From positions 59,390,217-59,454,216 of the forward strand of contig CM041298.1 in the NCBI GenBank assembly GCA_023052935.1: a DNA stretch of 64,000 nt, written 5' to 3'. The position numbers were made by a program, and so were the translations under genes. Origin of the DNA: Piezodorus guildinii (lineage: Eukaryota; Arthropoda; Insecta; Hemiptera; Pentatomidae). The notes under the pieces were generated by a model. The model was not told the origin of the DNA. It saw nothing but the letters and a program-made list of their open reading frames with translations, and did no database searches. Positions 23,652 through 32,621 of this stretch are shown piece after piece. Positions within the stretch are counted from its first letter, which is position 1. Every line of letters starts with the position of its first letter.

Positions 23652-23762
23652 GACTCGTTAAAGTTTTTCTGTAAAAACATTTTTTTGGAAGATAACAGAA
23701 ACCTACTATTTTAATTATATCAATTGCAATCTTACTTTAGACCTGTTTTTATTATAATAAAT

Positions 23763-24441
23763 TAAATATTCATCTTGACCTAATCTTCATCCATTTTAAC
23801 TGCTTGTAGTAGGGTGTGATATGTCGATCTATTGGGGTTTGGGTCATGTAACGTACAACTACTGTCTGGGCTATTTGTAGTCTATTTATTAATTTTTCGG
23901 TACTTATTAGGATTATTCTAATCGGCATAGAAGGCTGAAAATTTAGTTTTCTGAGTCGGAAAAGCGCCATATATATTTTACGACAAATGTGCTGAGTTTG
24001 TACATTCCAGGTCAGATTATTACTTATGAAAATACCTAAATTATTTATTTCCGTTACATATATAAACTCTTTATTAATTATTGATATTTTGTTTATATTT
24101 ATTTGTTATTGTTGTGTTCGGAATCCTATTATTATTGCCTTTGATTTTTATGGATTTATATTCACCCCATGATCACCACACTATCTTTCTAGTCTCTTCT
24201 AATCTCCATTCATCTTATCAATCTTATCATTTAAGTGGTTCACATCGGCCTCAATATATATCTGCAAGTTTTTGCCTATTGAGTTCAAAAATAACGTAAA
24301 TAATAAGCCGGATAAATTCGAGCTTTGAGGAGTACCGATGACTAGTATTACTCTGTATGTTGCATTATTATGTACTGAGTTGATAATTAAATTTCTGTTG
24401 TTCAGGTATGATTTTATAAGATTTAACATATTATCTCTCAT
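23763..24441 (-). pseudogene. CR1/Jockey-like LINE reverse transcriptase relic
   Basis: The minus strand gives, across several frames, SYLNNRNL, ATYRVILVIGTPQSSNLSGL, LLFTLFLN and a degenerate YADD region (IEADVNHLND), then INP.KSKAIIIGF, VTEINNLGIFISNNLTWN, HICRKIYMALFRLRKLNF and ITPYYKQLKWMKIRSR. The GTPQ..LS.LLF stretch is reverse transcriptase motif B and NLGIFIS..LTW belongs to the thumb. Frameshifts and the lost Asp pair show that it is dead. Confidence 0.75.
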
Positions 24442-24897
24442 ATCATATATGTCGACACATTACACTTTAAAAAAATCTGGTGCGGGCTACACACGACTTT
24501 CACTTACCTCCATTTTTAAAGTAAATGAAAGAATTTTCAAATGCAGTTAGAGATAAAAATACGTGAAACTATTCAAGAATTAATTAAATTGAATTTCTAT
24601 AGAAACAAATAAAGTGAAAAAAAATAATCAGTTAGTTTTATCTTTTTTTCATCACTCTCTATTAACTTTTAAAAACTTGTGTATGGGATAATATTTTTTC
24701 TTAAATCTTCAGCTTTCCAACGGTTGGTTGGTTTTTAAAATTTTTAATGGCACAAAACATCGCGGTCATCGGTGCCAGATATATTAATTTTTATAGAAGA
24801 TTAAGTTAAGACAAATAGTATAAGTTAAAATATTAAAAGAGATATTCATTAAAAGATATTATAATATATGTATAATTCTACTTGAGATAAATGAATG

Positions 24898-25215
24898 TTA
24901 GATAATATTCAGGAGAAAAGAATAAATAAATAAATAAAAAAAAAATAAAATAAAAAAATAAAAATAAATAAATAAAATAAAAAATAATAATAATAAATAA
25001 AGATAAAAAACAAGTAGATAAAATTGATAATAATAAAAATAAATAAGTAATAGTAATACATTAATATTTAATTGAAAAATAAGGTAATAAATATAATAAT
25101 TAGAAAAGTAATTACAAAAATAAGTAAAATAAAATATAATAGAAAAAAAAATAAAAAATGAATCAATAAAATTAAAAAAAAAAAAAAAATAATATATATA
25201 TATATATATAAAATA
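24898..25215. repeat. A-rich low-complexity tract
   Basis: AAATAAATAAA-type and AATAATAA-type repeats with a short AT repeat at about 25191-25210. It lies between the stop codon and the 3' end of the minus-strand LINE, so on the transcript it is a T-rich 3' untranslated region. Confidence 0.8.
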
Positions 25216-25243
25216 ATTTAAGTCCAAAGAAAACAAGAGTAGT

Positions 25244-26329
25244 TCAAATAAGCTTGTAAAAATCCATTTGAGAGAGGAGACACATTAATTCATCAATCCT
25301 TTTTCCATTGTTTCCCAAAGCATCTGCGACGTTGCTTGGTACTTTATTTTTGTTCAGCTGCCTGATGTAGAAGGAACATTCTTCAAAAATATGAGCTATG
25401 GTCAAGATTTCCCTACAATGCTTGCATCTTGGGGGCAATTCTTTTGATATTATGTGCCCATGCGTTAGCCGTGTGTGTCCGATTCTCAGGCGGGCCAGGA
25501 CCACCTCTTCTCTACGGTCGGTGCGACTTGAGGTTTTCCAAGGTTTTACCTCTTTCTTAATTGCTTTGAGCTTACTTGGATAGCTGTTGTTCCAAGTTTC
25601 TTCCCATTTCTTCAATACATTTTCCATTAGTGGACGTGCTAGCTCTGATGGTGTCAGTAGTGTCCTACCACGACCTGGGAGTGTAAGGGCTTCTTTGGCA
25701 GCCTTATCTGCCATTTCGTTTCCTATTATCCCCATATGGCCTGGTATCCACACATAATGGATTCTTTTTCCTTCTTCAGCGAATAATTTGGTTAATTCTA
25801 GGATTCTTAAAATTCCTGGATGGTTGGAATACATATTCTCTAGTGCTTTTAGAGCGCTTAATGAGTCTGAGGCTATGGTTATATTCTCTATAGGGAGTGT
25901 TCTGGAATAATCTAGAGCCATTGCGATCGCATTCACTTCAGCTGTGTAGACGGAGCAAAACTGATGTAGCTTCGTCTTGTAGGTGTAATCTGATGTGACA
26001 AAAGCTGAGCCAGTGGCTGAGTCCGACTTTGAACCATCTGTGAAAATTAATTTGTGGGTAGGCAATGTGCTGATGATCTTCTCAAAACGGTCTTTGAAGT
26101 TTATTGATTTGGAATTTTCTTTAGTATATTTAGCCAATTGAAGATATAAATAAGGTTTTTGGAATGTCCATGGTGGTGTCTTGTTTTTTACTGCATTTAT
26201 ATTTATTAATTTTAACTTGTTAACTACGGATGATATTCTTTCTGCTAGTGGTAAGGTTGGGTTAGCTTTTAGTTGAAATCTCGCTGAGTATTTAGGTTTG
26301 AAGATGTATCCGTGAGCAGGATGGGTAGA
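25244..26329 (-). CDS. LINE polyprotein C-terminus with intact RNase H domain (partial)
   Basis: The frame is open from the 5' truncation point (26329) to the stop at 25244, about 361 codons; the first Met is at 26137, giving 297 residues. Counting from that Met, RNase H catalytic residues are all present: D34 in FTDGSK, E67 in YTAEVNAIAMAL, D91 in IASDSLSAL, H134 and D144 in PGHMGIIGNEMADKAAKEAL. A zinc-knuckle-like C238-x2-C241-x7-H249-x4-C254 (CKHC..AHIFEEC) follows the conserved RLRIGHTRLTHG stretch. This domain order is typical of I-type LINEs, in which RNase H degrades the RNA template during insertion. The reverse transcriptase and endonuclease parts were never copied, so it cannot move alone. 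Expression is not expected without a promoter. Confidence 0.85.
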   Translation of the reverse strand, partial: STHPAHGYIFKPKYSARFQLKANPTLPLAERISSVVNKLKLININAVKNKTPPWTFQKPYLYLQLAKYTKENSKSINFKDRFEKIISTLPTHKLIFTDGSKSDSATGSAFVTSDYTYKTKLHQFCSVYTAEVNAIAMALDYSRTLPIENITIASDSLSALKALENMYSNHPGILRILELTKLFAEEGKRIHYVWIPGHMGIIGNEMADKAAKEALTLPGRGRTLLTPSELARPLMENVLKKWEETWNNSYPSKLKAIKKEVKPWKTSSRTDRREEVVLARLRIGHTRLTHGHIISKELPPRCKHCREILTIAHIFEECSFYIRQLNKNKVPSNVADALGNNGKRIDELMCLLSQMDFYKLI

Positions 26330-26936
26330 TTGCTTTCCAACGGTATATCATACATGTATATTACCGCTCTTATGTTCAAAAACAAAAATTGCACTAACAT
26401 TTTTTTTTTTCAGTTTTCTCCTTTAGTTGTTTTTTAAATTCGCACAACTTACATATTTACCTTTTTTTTTATCAGTGGTTACAAGATAATATAGTTATTT
26501 TTACAGAAAACTATACTCAAATATCGGCATTTAAGTCCCGTCAGACCATTTTAATCAGAATGAAAACTACAAAATATTAAAGCCCATTAAATTTTACATC
26601 GATATAGCGAGTTTAATCAAAATCGTCTGAGCCGTTTTTGAGAAAATCGAAAAAAGGTGCAATATGCATGGTATAAAGTGGCTCTTCTGGTAAGCTCATT
26701 TTGATGAAAAAGGTTTTGTAACGTCTCGGGCGTATGTTTGTCTTAAATATTAAATTTTAGTTTCATAGGACTTACCGTTTCCGTCCGGGAATTACCACAC
26801 ACACACACACACCTTTTCGCGGGACTTGGTTATTTGGACTCCAAAATGTGTATTTCCGTTGAACACTGAAATTCGAAAATTTTCACGATCGCAATACTTT
26901 CCCTTACTTTATACAGTAAGTGAAAGTAAAAATATG

Positions 26937-27244
26937 ACGCGCGCAATAATTAAAAAAAGATACATATAGCATTTCGATAGACTTCGTTTTATTAAATAAC
27001 GTATAATATTAGAAAAAAGAAAATATACTTTATATACAAAATTGACAAGATATTTACAAATGATTTCGGATGAGGGATCCTTACAATCAACAAAAATATT
27101 TTGATTTTTTTGGTTATTATAGTTCATTAGCCTAAATGACATAGATTGAAACTGAAATTATAGTGCAGTAGTGGGAAAAATTATAGAAAAAACCTACATA
27201 TAAATACGAATAAAATAATTAAAAATATAAAATTTATAAATTAA
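26937..27244. other. Unassigned AT-rich DNA
   Basis: Lies between the T copy and a LINE fragment and may be the 3' untranslated part of the latter. No motif is recognised. Confidence 0.35.
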
Positions 27245-27512
27245 AACAAAATATGTTAATATAACAATGTGTAGCGTTTCAGAGAAGATTTATTATAATT
27301 AGCTATTTCATTTATTAATTGTTTTTTGGTTAATAGGTTTTTAGTTATACTAAAATTAGAATAAGTTTTAGAAATGACAAATTCTTTAAGTGTAGGAAGC
27401 TGCAAGACTTGTAGCATAGAGAATATTTGTGTGTGGTGGAGATAATTGTTAATTATCCGCATTGATAGGTTTGGGTAATTAGTTAAACAGGTTAAGCTCT
27501 CTATAATATTAT
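27245..27512 (-). pseudogene. CR1/Jockey-like LINE C-terminal fragment
   Basis: The minus-strand frame reads MRIINNYLHHTQIFSMLQVL, then QLPTLKEFVISKTYS, matching in order the fragment at 31372-31590 (LRIINNYSPFTK, DLDIPSIQEFIHQQTHSFF). Both belong to the C-terminal region after the reverse transcriptase. The right edge abuts a short T-family fragment (ATCTACAACAATCAGTTAG, 27511-27590). Confidence 0.55.
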
Positions 27513-27960
27513 GATCTACAACAATCAGTTAGTTTTGTCCGCTTTTCATCACAATCTATTACAGTTTACAACATTATATTAAGATAATTATAGTTTATTA
27601 AAATGACATAATCATCCACTTGGTTTCATTGTTCAATTTAAAGATTGAGGAACATATATTTGTAATTAGGATTCGAGTGTAGACCTTTACCTCTCTCGTG
27701 TGCAGTAGTTTTGTGCAGTTAACAGTTGGTAGATTCCCCGTTAGTGCTATCTGTATAATGAATGCCCCCAGCTAAAGATAGAATTATACAAAGCCACATC
27801 CATTATAAGCAGGCGTATAACCAGTGAGAAATTTAGCCAGTGGCGTTCATATCTGCATTGGAGAGCTCTCTATGGAGTTATAATCAGGTGCATGGATAGC
27901 TTTACTGTTAAGAGAGAAAACACATTATTTATCTTTAAAACTGTGCTGATTAGTCCTTAA
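27513..27960. other. T-family fragment then unassigned DNA
   Basis: 27513-27590 matches the interior of T (CAACAATCAGTTAGTTTTGT, then GCTTTTCATCACAATCTATTA). The following part to 27960 is moderately AT-rich and unrecognised. Confidence 0.4.
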
Positions 27961-27977
27961 CATATCGTACTACATGC

Positions 27978-28270
27978 GGGGATCACTTGTAGCTGGGTGG
28001 CTAGCGTAACAGCCTCCTATGCTAAAGGTCACGGGTTCAAACCCGCAGGTGATCCTAGGATTTTTAATGGGAGTAAAAAAATTCTTAGTTACGCCGTCCT
28101 TCGGAGGGGACGTTAAAAGGTGGTCCAGAGCCTGCGCGATGTCAGGTACTCGTTAAAGATCCCTATCCTAATAAAAAACCTGGATAGGAAAAATTTAGGA
28201 CTCCCACTGTAGCATCGTCCGATTAGCCATAGTAGCATAAAGTGACGTTAAATAAATAAACAAACAAACA
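27978..28270 (+). repeat. Complete tRNA-derived SINE with 14 bp TSD
   Basis: A 293 bp element flanked by ATCGTACTACATGC at 27964-27977 and 28271-28284. The head folds like a tRNA: GGATCAC near its start pairs with GTGATCC near 28050, with A-box-like (TAGCTGGGTGG) and B-box (GGTTCAAACCC) sequences at the right spacing. A unique body follows, ending in AAATAAATAAACAAACAAACA. It is the reference copy for at least seven fragments in this window. Mobilisation in trans by a LINE is expected; its partner cannot be named. Confidence 0.9.
27990..28044 (+). promoter_or_regulatory. Internal Pol III promoter boxes of the SINE
   Basis: A-box-like TAGCTGGGTGG at 27990-28000 and B box GGTTCAAACCC at 28034-28044 lie about 34 bp apart, as in tRNA genes. 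They would allow the SINE to carry its own RNA polymerase III promoter. Confidence 0.7.
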
Positions 28271-28285
28271 ATCGTACTACATGCA

Positions 28286-28704
28286 TTTTTTTTTTTTTAT
28301 TGGTTTCTACAACTGTATTAAAAACAAATTAAGTAAATGTGATGGTTATATATAAAACTGTCATGAAATCTATGAAGAGAAAATACCCAGTGGCAGCACT
28401 CTAAAAATATTCTAAACTCGTGGCCATATTCTTTTCAGACGCCTCGGAGGATCATCAGGGATCGATGAGGAAGCAAGGATTGAAACTAATGGATTGTAGT
28501 TGGAATGGAGTATGTCATGGAACGAACTGTAACTGGTTCGGGATAAGTCAGCAACATATGGAATATTAAGGTCTTCATGGATGAGTTTATTTGTGACAAA
28601 AAAAGGAGTATTGAGGATTTTACGAAGGATTTTGGATTGTAAGGATTGGATACGAGAGGAATTCGATGGTTTAGTAGACCCCCATGGCTCTACCCCAGTA
28701 TAGG
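28286..28704 (-). mobile_element. Family J LINE, 3' end only
   Basis: Poly-T at 28286-28299 marks the 3' end. Then come the shared J untranslated block (GATGGTTATATATAAAACTG), the stop region and codons for the C-terminal part, ending upstream in the GGTTTAGTAGACCCCCATGG block (LWGSTKPS region on the minus strand). It begins 2 bp after the right TSD of the SINE. No TSD was found at the right end. Confidence 0.75.
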
Positions 28705-29532
28705 AAAATTAGGTGAAAAACAGGTCAAACTCCAACATCCCCCCACCAAAAAAAAAACAACGGAAATTGGCTGAAATTGAGAAGTACGAAATCTATCCAT
28801 TATAAGATTTTTATTTTCTTTTATATTTTTCCCATTCTCATAAAATGTTTTAATCATTATTCACAATTTACACCTTGCACTATCCGCCTTTAGCAAAGTA
28901 AATATCGAACCATTTAAGGATAAGACCCTAGAAGTTCACATTACTCCAAAATGAACCAACATTTTTCGCACTTTTTTTATTCAAAGCTCAATATCTAAAA
29001 ACATACCTAACTACAGGAAAACATTGTAAATGTCTTTTAAAAGAACATTAAAATTGTTATTGGCGTTCTCTTAGTAATGCTATTCATGTTATGTAGTTTT
29101 AAAGGTAAAGTTTTCCAAAGTTTTCTTTTTTTTATTTAAAAAAATGTTAAATCACCATTCCCTTAATTTATTTTGACAAATATCACAAAAATTGATACCT
29201 TACAAAGATTACGAAGATAGATCAAATTATGATTGATCTTCTTAACTTCAATTTGAGTGGTCATAGAAATCCTTATGCTGAATAACCACCGAGATACGAC
29301 AGTTTAAATAAAAAAATGTTTCTTCATAAAAATTGAAAATCAACATTTTGCAACTTTGGTTTGTCAAATTTTATTGTAATGGTTTTTCCTATGAAAATTA
29401 TAAAGATAGAGTACATTATGGCATGTACATATTAAATGTGCTTTAATTTAATTGGAAGCAGATATTTTTGCGTTTAATAGTTTCCGAGATAAAGCTTTAC
29501 AAAACATCTTTTTTTTTTCAAAAACTCGGAAA
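28705..29532. other. Unassigned AT-rich DNA
   Basis: No gene is seen. Several AAGATAGA..ATTATG-type phrases recur (29212-29235 and 29402-29420), hinting at an old internal duplication. It is the target region of the next LINE. Confidence 0.4.
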
Positions 29533-29545
29533 ACGACATTAAGTT

Positions 29546-30583
29546 GTTTGTTGTTTTGTTTTGTTTTAGGGCATAGAACATCTAGGTCATCAACGCCCGA
29601 TGGTTTGTTATTATGATTGATTCTTCAAGGAGGTTATTTTTAATTCAAGTGAGATTAAGAATAAGAAGAAAAAATAAATAAGTAAAATAAGTAAAGGATA
29701 CAGATTAAAAAAATAAAATAATAACAACAGAAATTAGACATTAATAGGATAATAAATTAAACAGATACATAATAAAGAGGGTATGTCTTCGATAGATGTG
29801 TTGGATAGTCAGAGGCTATTTAACAGTTTGACCCTTGCTAGAAACTTAATTACGGCATTTATTATGGTCTCATCGTCCCGCAGAGCCATTCTTATATTGG
29901 GCGGTATACCCAGCTGGTGTAATATTGTACGATAATAACAGCATTCTTCAAATACGTGGCTGATTGATAAAATTGTGTTGCAGTGCGAGCATTTAGGAGG
30001 GGCTTCTCTCGTAATTAAATAACCATGAGTAAGTCGGCTATGTCCGATTCTGAGGCGGGTAATAGCAACTTCTTCTCGACGAGAGTTACGGATTGAGGTT
30101 TTCCAGGGGTTCACGTTTTTCTTAATCAGTTTAAGTTTACTGGATGGGCTTTCATCCCATATGGATTGCCACCTTCTTTTTACCGTTTCTGTTAAGGGGC
30201 GGGCCAGTTCGGGTGCGGTGAGGATCGCTGCACCCCTACCAGGCAGAGTCAGCGCTTCCTTGGCAGCTTTGTCGGCTATCTCGTTCCCAATTATACCCAC
30301 ATGGCTGGGGGCCCAGACGAGGAAAACTGTCTTACCTATTTCTTTCAGCATGAGAAGGTATTCGTGTATGCGATGGATGGTCGGATGTACAGAATGCATA
30401 TTGTTTAATCCATGGAGTGCGCTTAGTGAGTCGGTGATAATTGTTATGTAGTCCATCGTGACGTTTGTCATACAAAAATAGAGAGCGGAGGCAATGGCAT
30501 TCAGTTCGGAGGTGTAAACATTGCAGAGCTGGTGCAGTTTTCTCTTATGTGTCGAGTTCGGTGTAACGAAGGCACAAGCCGTT
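29546..30583 (-). mobile_element. Second I-clade LINE, 5'-truncated, 13 bp TSD
   Basis: ACGACATTAAGTT occurs at 29533-29545 and 30584-30596. The 3' end, at the left, reads GATGACCTAGATGTTCTATG then CCCTAAAACAAAACAAAAC on the minus strand, similar in layout to the copy at 24725. The coding frame is open to the 5' break. Confidence 0.9.
29809..30582 (-). CDS. LINE polyprotein C-terminus with partial RNase H domain
   Basis: About 257 codons are open from the 5' break; the first Met (30471) gives 220 residues. The first catalytic Asp (TDGS) was lost in truncation. The Glu (YTSELNAIASAL, just before the Met), the second Asp (IITDSLSAL), the His and the last Asp (SHVGIIGNEIADKAAKEAL) remain. RLRIGHSRLTHG and a CSHC..SHVFEEC zinc-knuckle follow. 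It is clearly related to the protein at 25244-26329 but differs throughout, so two subfamilies were active. It cannot be a working enzyme without the first Asp. Confidence 0.85.
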   Translation of the reverse strand, partial: TACAFVTPNSTHKRKLHQLCNVYTSELNAIASALYFCMTNVTMDYITIITDSLSALHGLNNMHSVHPTIHRIHEYLLMLKEIGKTVFLVWAPSHVGIIGNEIADKAAKEALTLPGRGAAILTAPELARPLTETVKRRWQSIWDESPSSKLKLIKKNVNPWKTSIRNSRREEVAITRLRIGHSRLTHGYLITREAPPKCSHCNTILSISHVFEECCYYRTILHQLGIPPNIRMALRDDETIINAVIKFLARVKLLNSL

Positions 30584-30658
30584 ACGACATTAAGTTATTT
30601 TACATTCAAATATGCACTCCTTAACTTCCTTTTATTATACATTTATTTATTTCACAAT

Positions 30659-30878
30659 TTTTTACATAGTTTTTCTACGTTTCGGGGTTCTTTCCCCATT
30701 ATCAAGACTTTTTTAAAAATACTTTTAATCACACCACTCATTATTTTACATTTATAGCTATTCGTCCACTTAGATGTTTATTGGCTGACTGACTAAGTGG
30801 ACGAATACCTATAAATGTAAAATAATGAGTGGTGTGTTTAAAAGTGTTATTAAAAAAGTCTTGCTAACTATGTAACCA
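30659..30878. mobile_element. Fold-back element with 70 bp arms
   Basis: Left arm 30704-30773 and right arm 30793-30862 are reverse complements with few differences (AATAATGAGTGGTGTG and its complement; CTAAGTGGACGAAT in the right arm). Pairing resumes outside at TTACATAGTT and AACTATGTAA, leaving about 30 unpaired bases (30676-30703) in the left arm. That extra segment is a degenerate hammerhead-like motif. Confidence 0.75.
30677..30706 (-). ncRNA. Degenerate hammerhead-like core
   Basis: The minus strand reads CTTGATAA, TGGGG AAAGAA CCCC, GAAACGT. The CTGATGA box carries two changes, so catalysis is unlikely. It is listed because the same layout recurs in other fold-backs of the window. 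Confidence 0.2.
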
Positions 30879-31038
30879 ATTGGTAAAGAAATTGAATGCA
30901 TAATAAAAGGAAGTGCATATTTGAGTGTGAAATATTAAATAAAACTTCCTAAAAAATTAGTTATTTTATTGTGTAAAATATCTTAAAGAAGATTATGAAA
31001 ATAAAGTAAATCATAGCTCAATTGATTAGCTTTGATTT

Positions 31039-31602
31039 TTTTTTTTTTTTACAACAATATCAATCTTTATTTGTATAGAATACATCTGCACAGTTTTAAA
31101 AACATTGATTGGAAATCCATTTCAATGCGCTGCGCTACTTATTTGCTAACATTTATATTGTACATCAATTCTTTTTATTGTTGGTAACAATTAAAAAACT
31201 CCAACTAAGAAAACAAAACAAAAAAAGAGAAACTAAACAAAAAAAAAAAAGAAAATAAATAATCAGATAGAAATAAAAATTAAAATAAATAATTAAAAAA
31301 AATTATAGTTATTAAAATCATATAATGGGATTGAGTAATTTAGAATTTTATAACAGTATATGTTTAGTTCTCTAATGTCTATATTTAGTGGTTGATAGTT
31401 TAGTATAATTACCAATTTGTTTTAAAAGGGTATCGTCAGTTAGTTGGCATTTTGAGAAAAATGAATGTGTTTGTTGGTGTATAAATTCTTGTATTGAAGG
31501 GATGTCCAGATCTTTGTGCATGGTAGTCATTTTTGTGAATGGTGAATAATTATTAATTATTCTTAAGCATCTATTTTGTAGTACTTGCAATTTTTTAATA
31601 TG
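31039..31602 (-). mobile_element. CR1/Jockey-like LINE 3' end with 13 bp TSD
   Basis: TTAGCTTTGATTT occurs at 31026-31038 and 31603-31615. The 3' end is a poly-A (poly-T at 31036-31052 on this strand). The 72-codon minus-strand frame 31372-31590 reads LQNRCLRIINNYSPFTK and DLDIPSIQEFIHQQTHSFF, the C-terminal end of a reverse transcriptase polyprotein. About 560 bp of the element was copied. Confidence 0.8.
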
Positions 31603-31615
31603 TTAGCTTTGATTT

Positions 31616-32358
31616 GAGTGCTAATGGACATCTCTACGTTAAATACTTTTGATAAAGGTATTTGAGTAAAAAAAAAAAATTTCCCTTAAAAATCAAAAAT
31701 AAACATTTAATTACATCATTTTGCCAAATATATGCCGTATATTGTCCCTTTAATATCTCCCCAACCATTTATTTTAGCCAAAATATTTATAAGATCATTT
31801 TTGAAGATATTTTGAATTGCTTTAATTTTGTATAGAATAATGTTTTCGATTAAGACAAAACTTTTTGAGATATTCACAAAAAAAAGAAAAAAAAAAAAAA
31901 AACTATAAAACCCGACGCGGAAAACTCTGAGACTTTTTACCCGTTAATAAGGGAAGGGTACTAAACAATTTATGACAGGTTTCAGGTTTGGTTTTTAGAT
32001 GTTCGGGTTAAAATCTAATTTCACTGTACTAACTAGTAGACCGGTCCCTGCTTAGCATGATTGTAATTTGAATGAGGTGTCATTCATGTTTAAAAAATCT
32101 CTTTCTGACCAATTTAGAGTTTATCGCTTTGGAAGTTTAGCTAGAAAATATGTTTATTTTATAACTTATATTCATTATTATATTTAATCATCTGAAGAAA
32201 AATGAAAAACACAAATCAAAGTTGGTTGTTTATTTGTTTGTTATTTTTAAGTAAAACACAGGTAACGGAAAATTTAATCATCCCATACAAAGAAAACTTG
32301 ATTGCTATGTATGTATTCGAAAGCTACAGAAATAACAAAGGTTCCTATCTCATTATGT
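31616..32358. other. Unassigned AT-rich DNA
   Basis: No gene evidence. The 79-codon plus-strand frame at 32202-32441 runs into the SINE and is not conserved in pattern, so it is treated as accidental. Confidence 0.4.
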
Positions 32359-32370
32359 TTGTAACAATTT

Positions 32371-32609
32371 GTTTGTTTATTTATTTAACGTCACTTTATG
32401 CTACTATGGCTAATCGGACGATGCTACAGTGGGAGTCCTAAATTTTGCCTATCCAGGTTTTATTAGGATAGGGATCTTTAATGAGTACCTGACATCGCAC
32501 AGGCTCGGGACCACCTTTTAACGTCCCCTCCGAAGGACGGCGTAACTAAGGATTTTTTACTCCCATTAAAAAATCCTAGGACCACCTGCGGGTTACAAAA
32601 AAAAAAAAA
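32371..32609 (-). repeat. SINE, head-truncated, 12 bp TSD
   Basis: TTGTAACAATTT flanks it (32359-32370 and 32610-32621). On the minus strand the SINE starts inside the B box (after it, CCCGCAGGTGGTCCTAGG) and ends in the usual AAATAAATAAAC tail. About 13 T residues precede the truncated start on the SINE strand, which are not part of the family consensus. Confidence 0.85.
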
Positions 32610-32621
32610 TTGTAACAATTT

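Larger units (their letters stand above)
23366..23706. mobile_element. Fold-back element with long arms
   Basis: Left arm about 23366-23520 and right arm about 23560-23706 are near-complete reverse complements: both ends read TAGGTTTCTxTTATCTTCC inward, then AGAAAAACTTTAACGAG, and both contain AAAATCCATTTTTTTAATTTAA. Each arm carries a CTTGATGA/CCTGATGA, GGGG-hairpin, GAAACGTT motif resembling the hammerhead ribozyme core. No coding frame. Confidence 0.8.
24725..26331 (-). mobile_element. I-clade LINE, 5'-truncated, 13 bp TSD
   Basis: A 13 bp duplication, GCTTTCCAACGGT, flanks it (24712-24724 and 26332-26344). The 3' end is at the left; the minus strand ends GATGACCGCGATGTTTTGTG, CCATTAAAAA, and a similar GATGACC..ATGTTCTATGCC end closes the second copy at 29546. 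A very A-rich tract on the plus strand (24898-25215) is its 3' untranslated region. The frame is open from the 5' break through the RNase H domain, so the copy is young. Confidence 0.9.
24470..26936 (+). repeat. Family T element, split by an I-clade LINE
   Basis: The head (AATCTGGTGCGGGCTACACAC, then CGACTTTCACTTACCTCC) starts at about 24474 and the interior continues to 24724. It resumes at 26332 with the duplicated GCTTTCCAACGGT and runs through the CA repeat (26792-26812) to the tail AGTAAGTGAAAGTAAAAAT at about 26918-26936. Removing the insertion and one TSD leaves about 0.85 kb. Confidence 0.85.

Noticed and set aside
24898..25236. 112-codon minus-strand frame rich in Phe, Tyr, Leu and Ile that looks like a membrane protein
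   Set aside because: It is the translation of an A-rich low-complexity tract in the 3' untranslated region of a LINE. The hydrophobicity comes from T-rich codons.
27978..28055. A genuine tRNA gene
   Set aside because: The cloverleaf-like head is part of a 293 bp SINE with its own TSD, and other copies have diverged heads. The anticodon arm is not convincing for any isotype.
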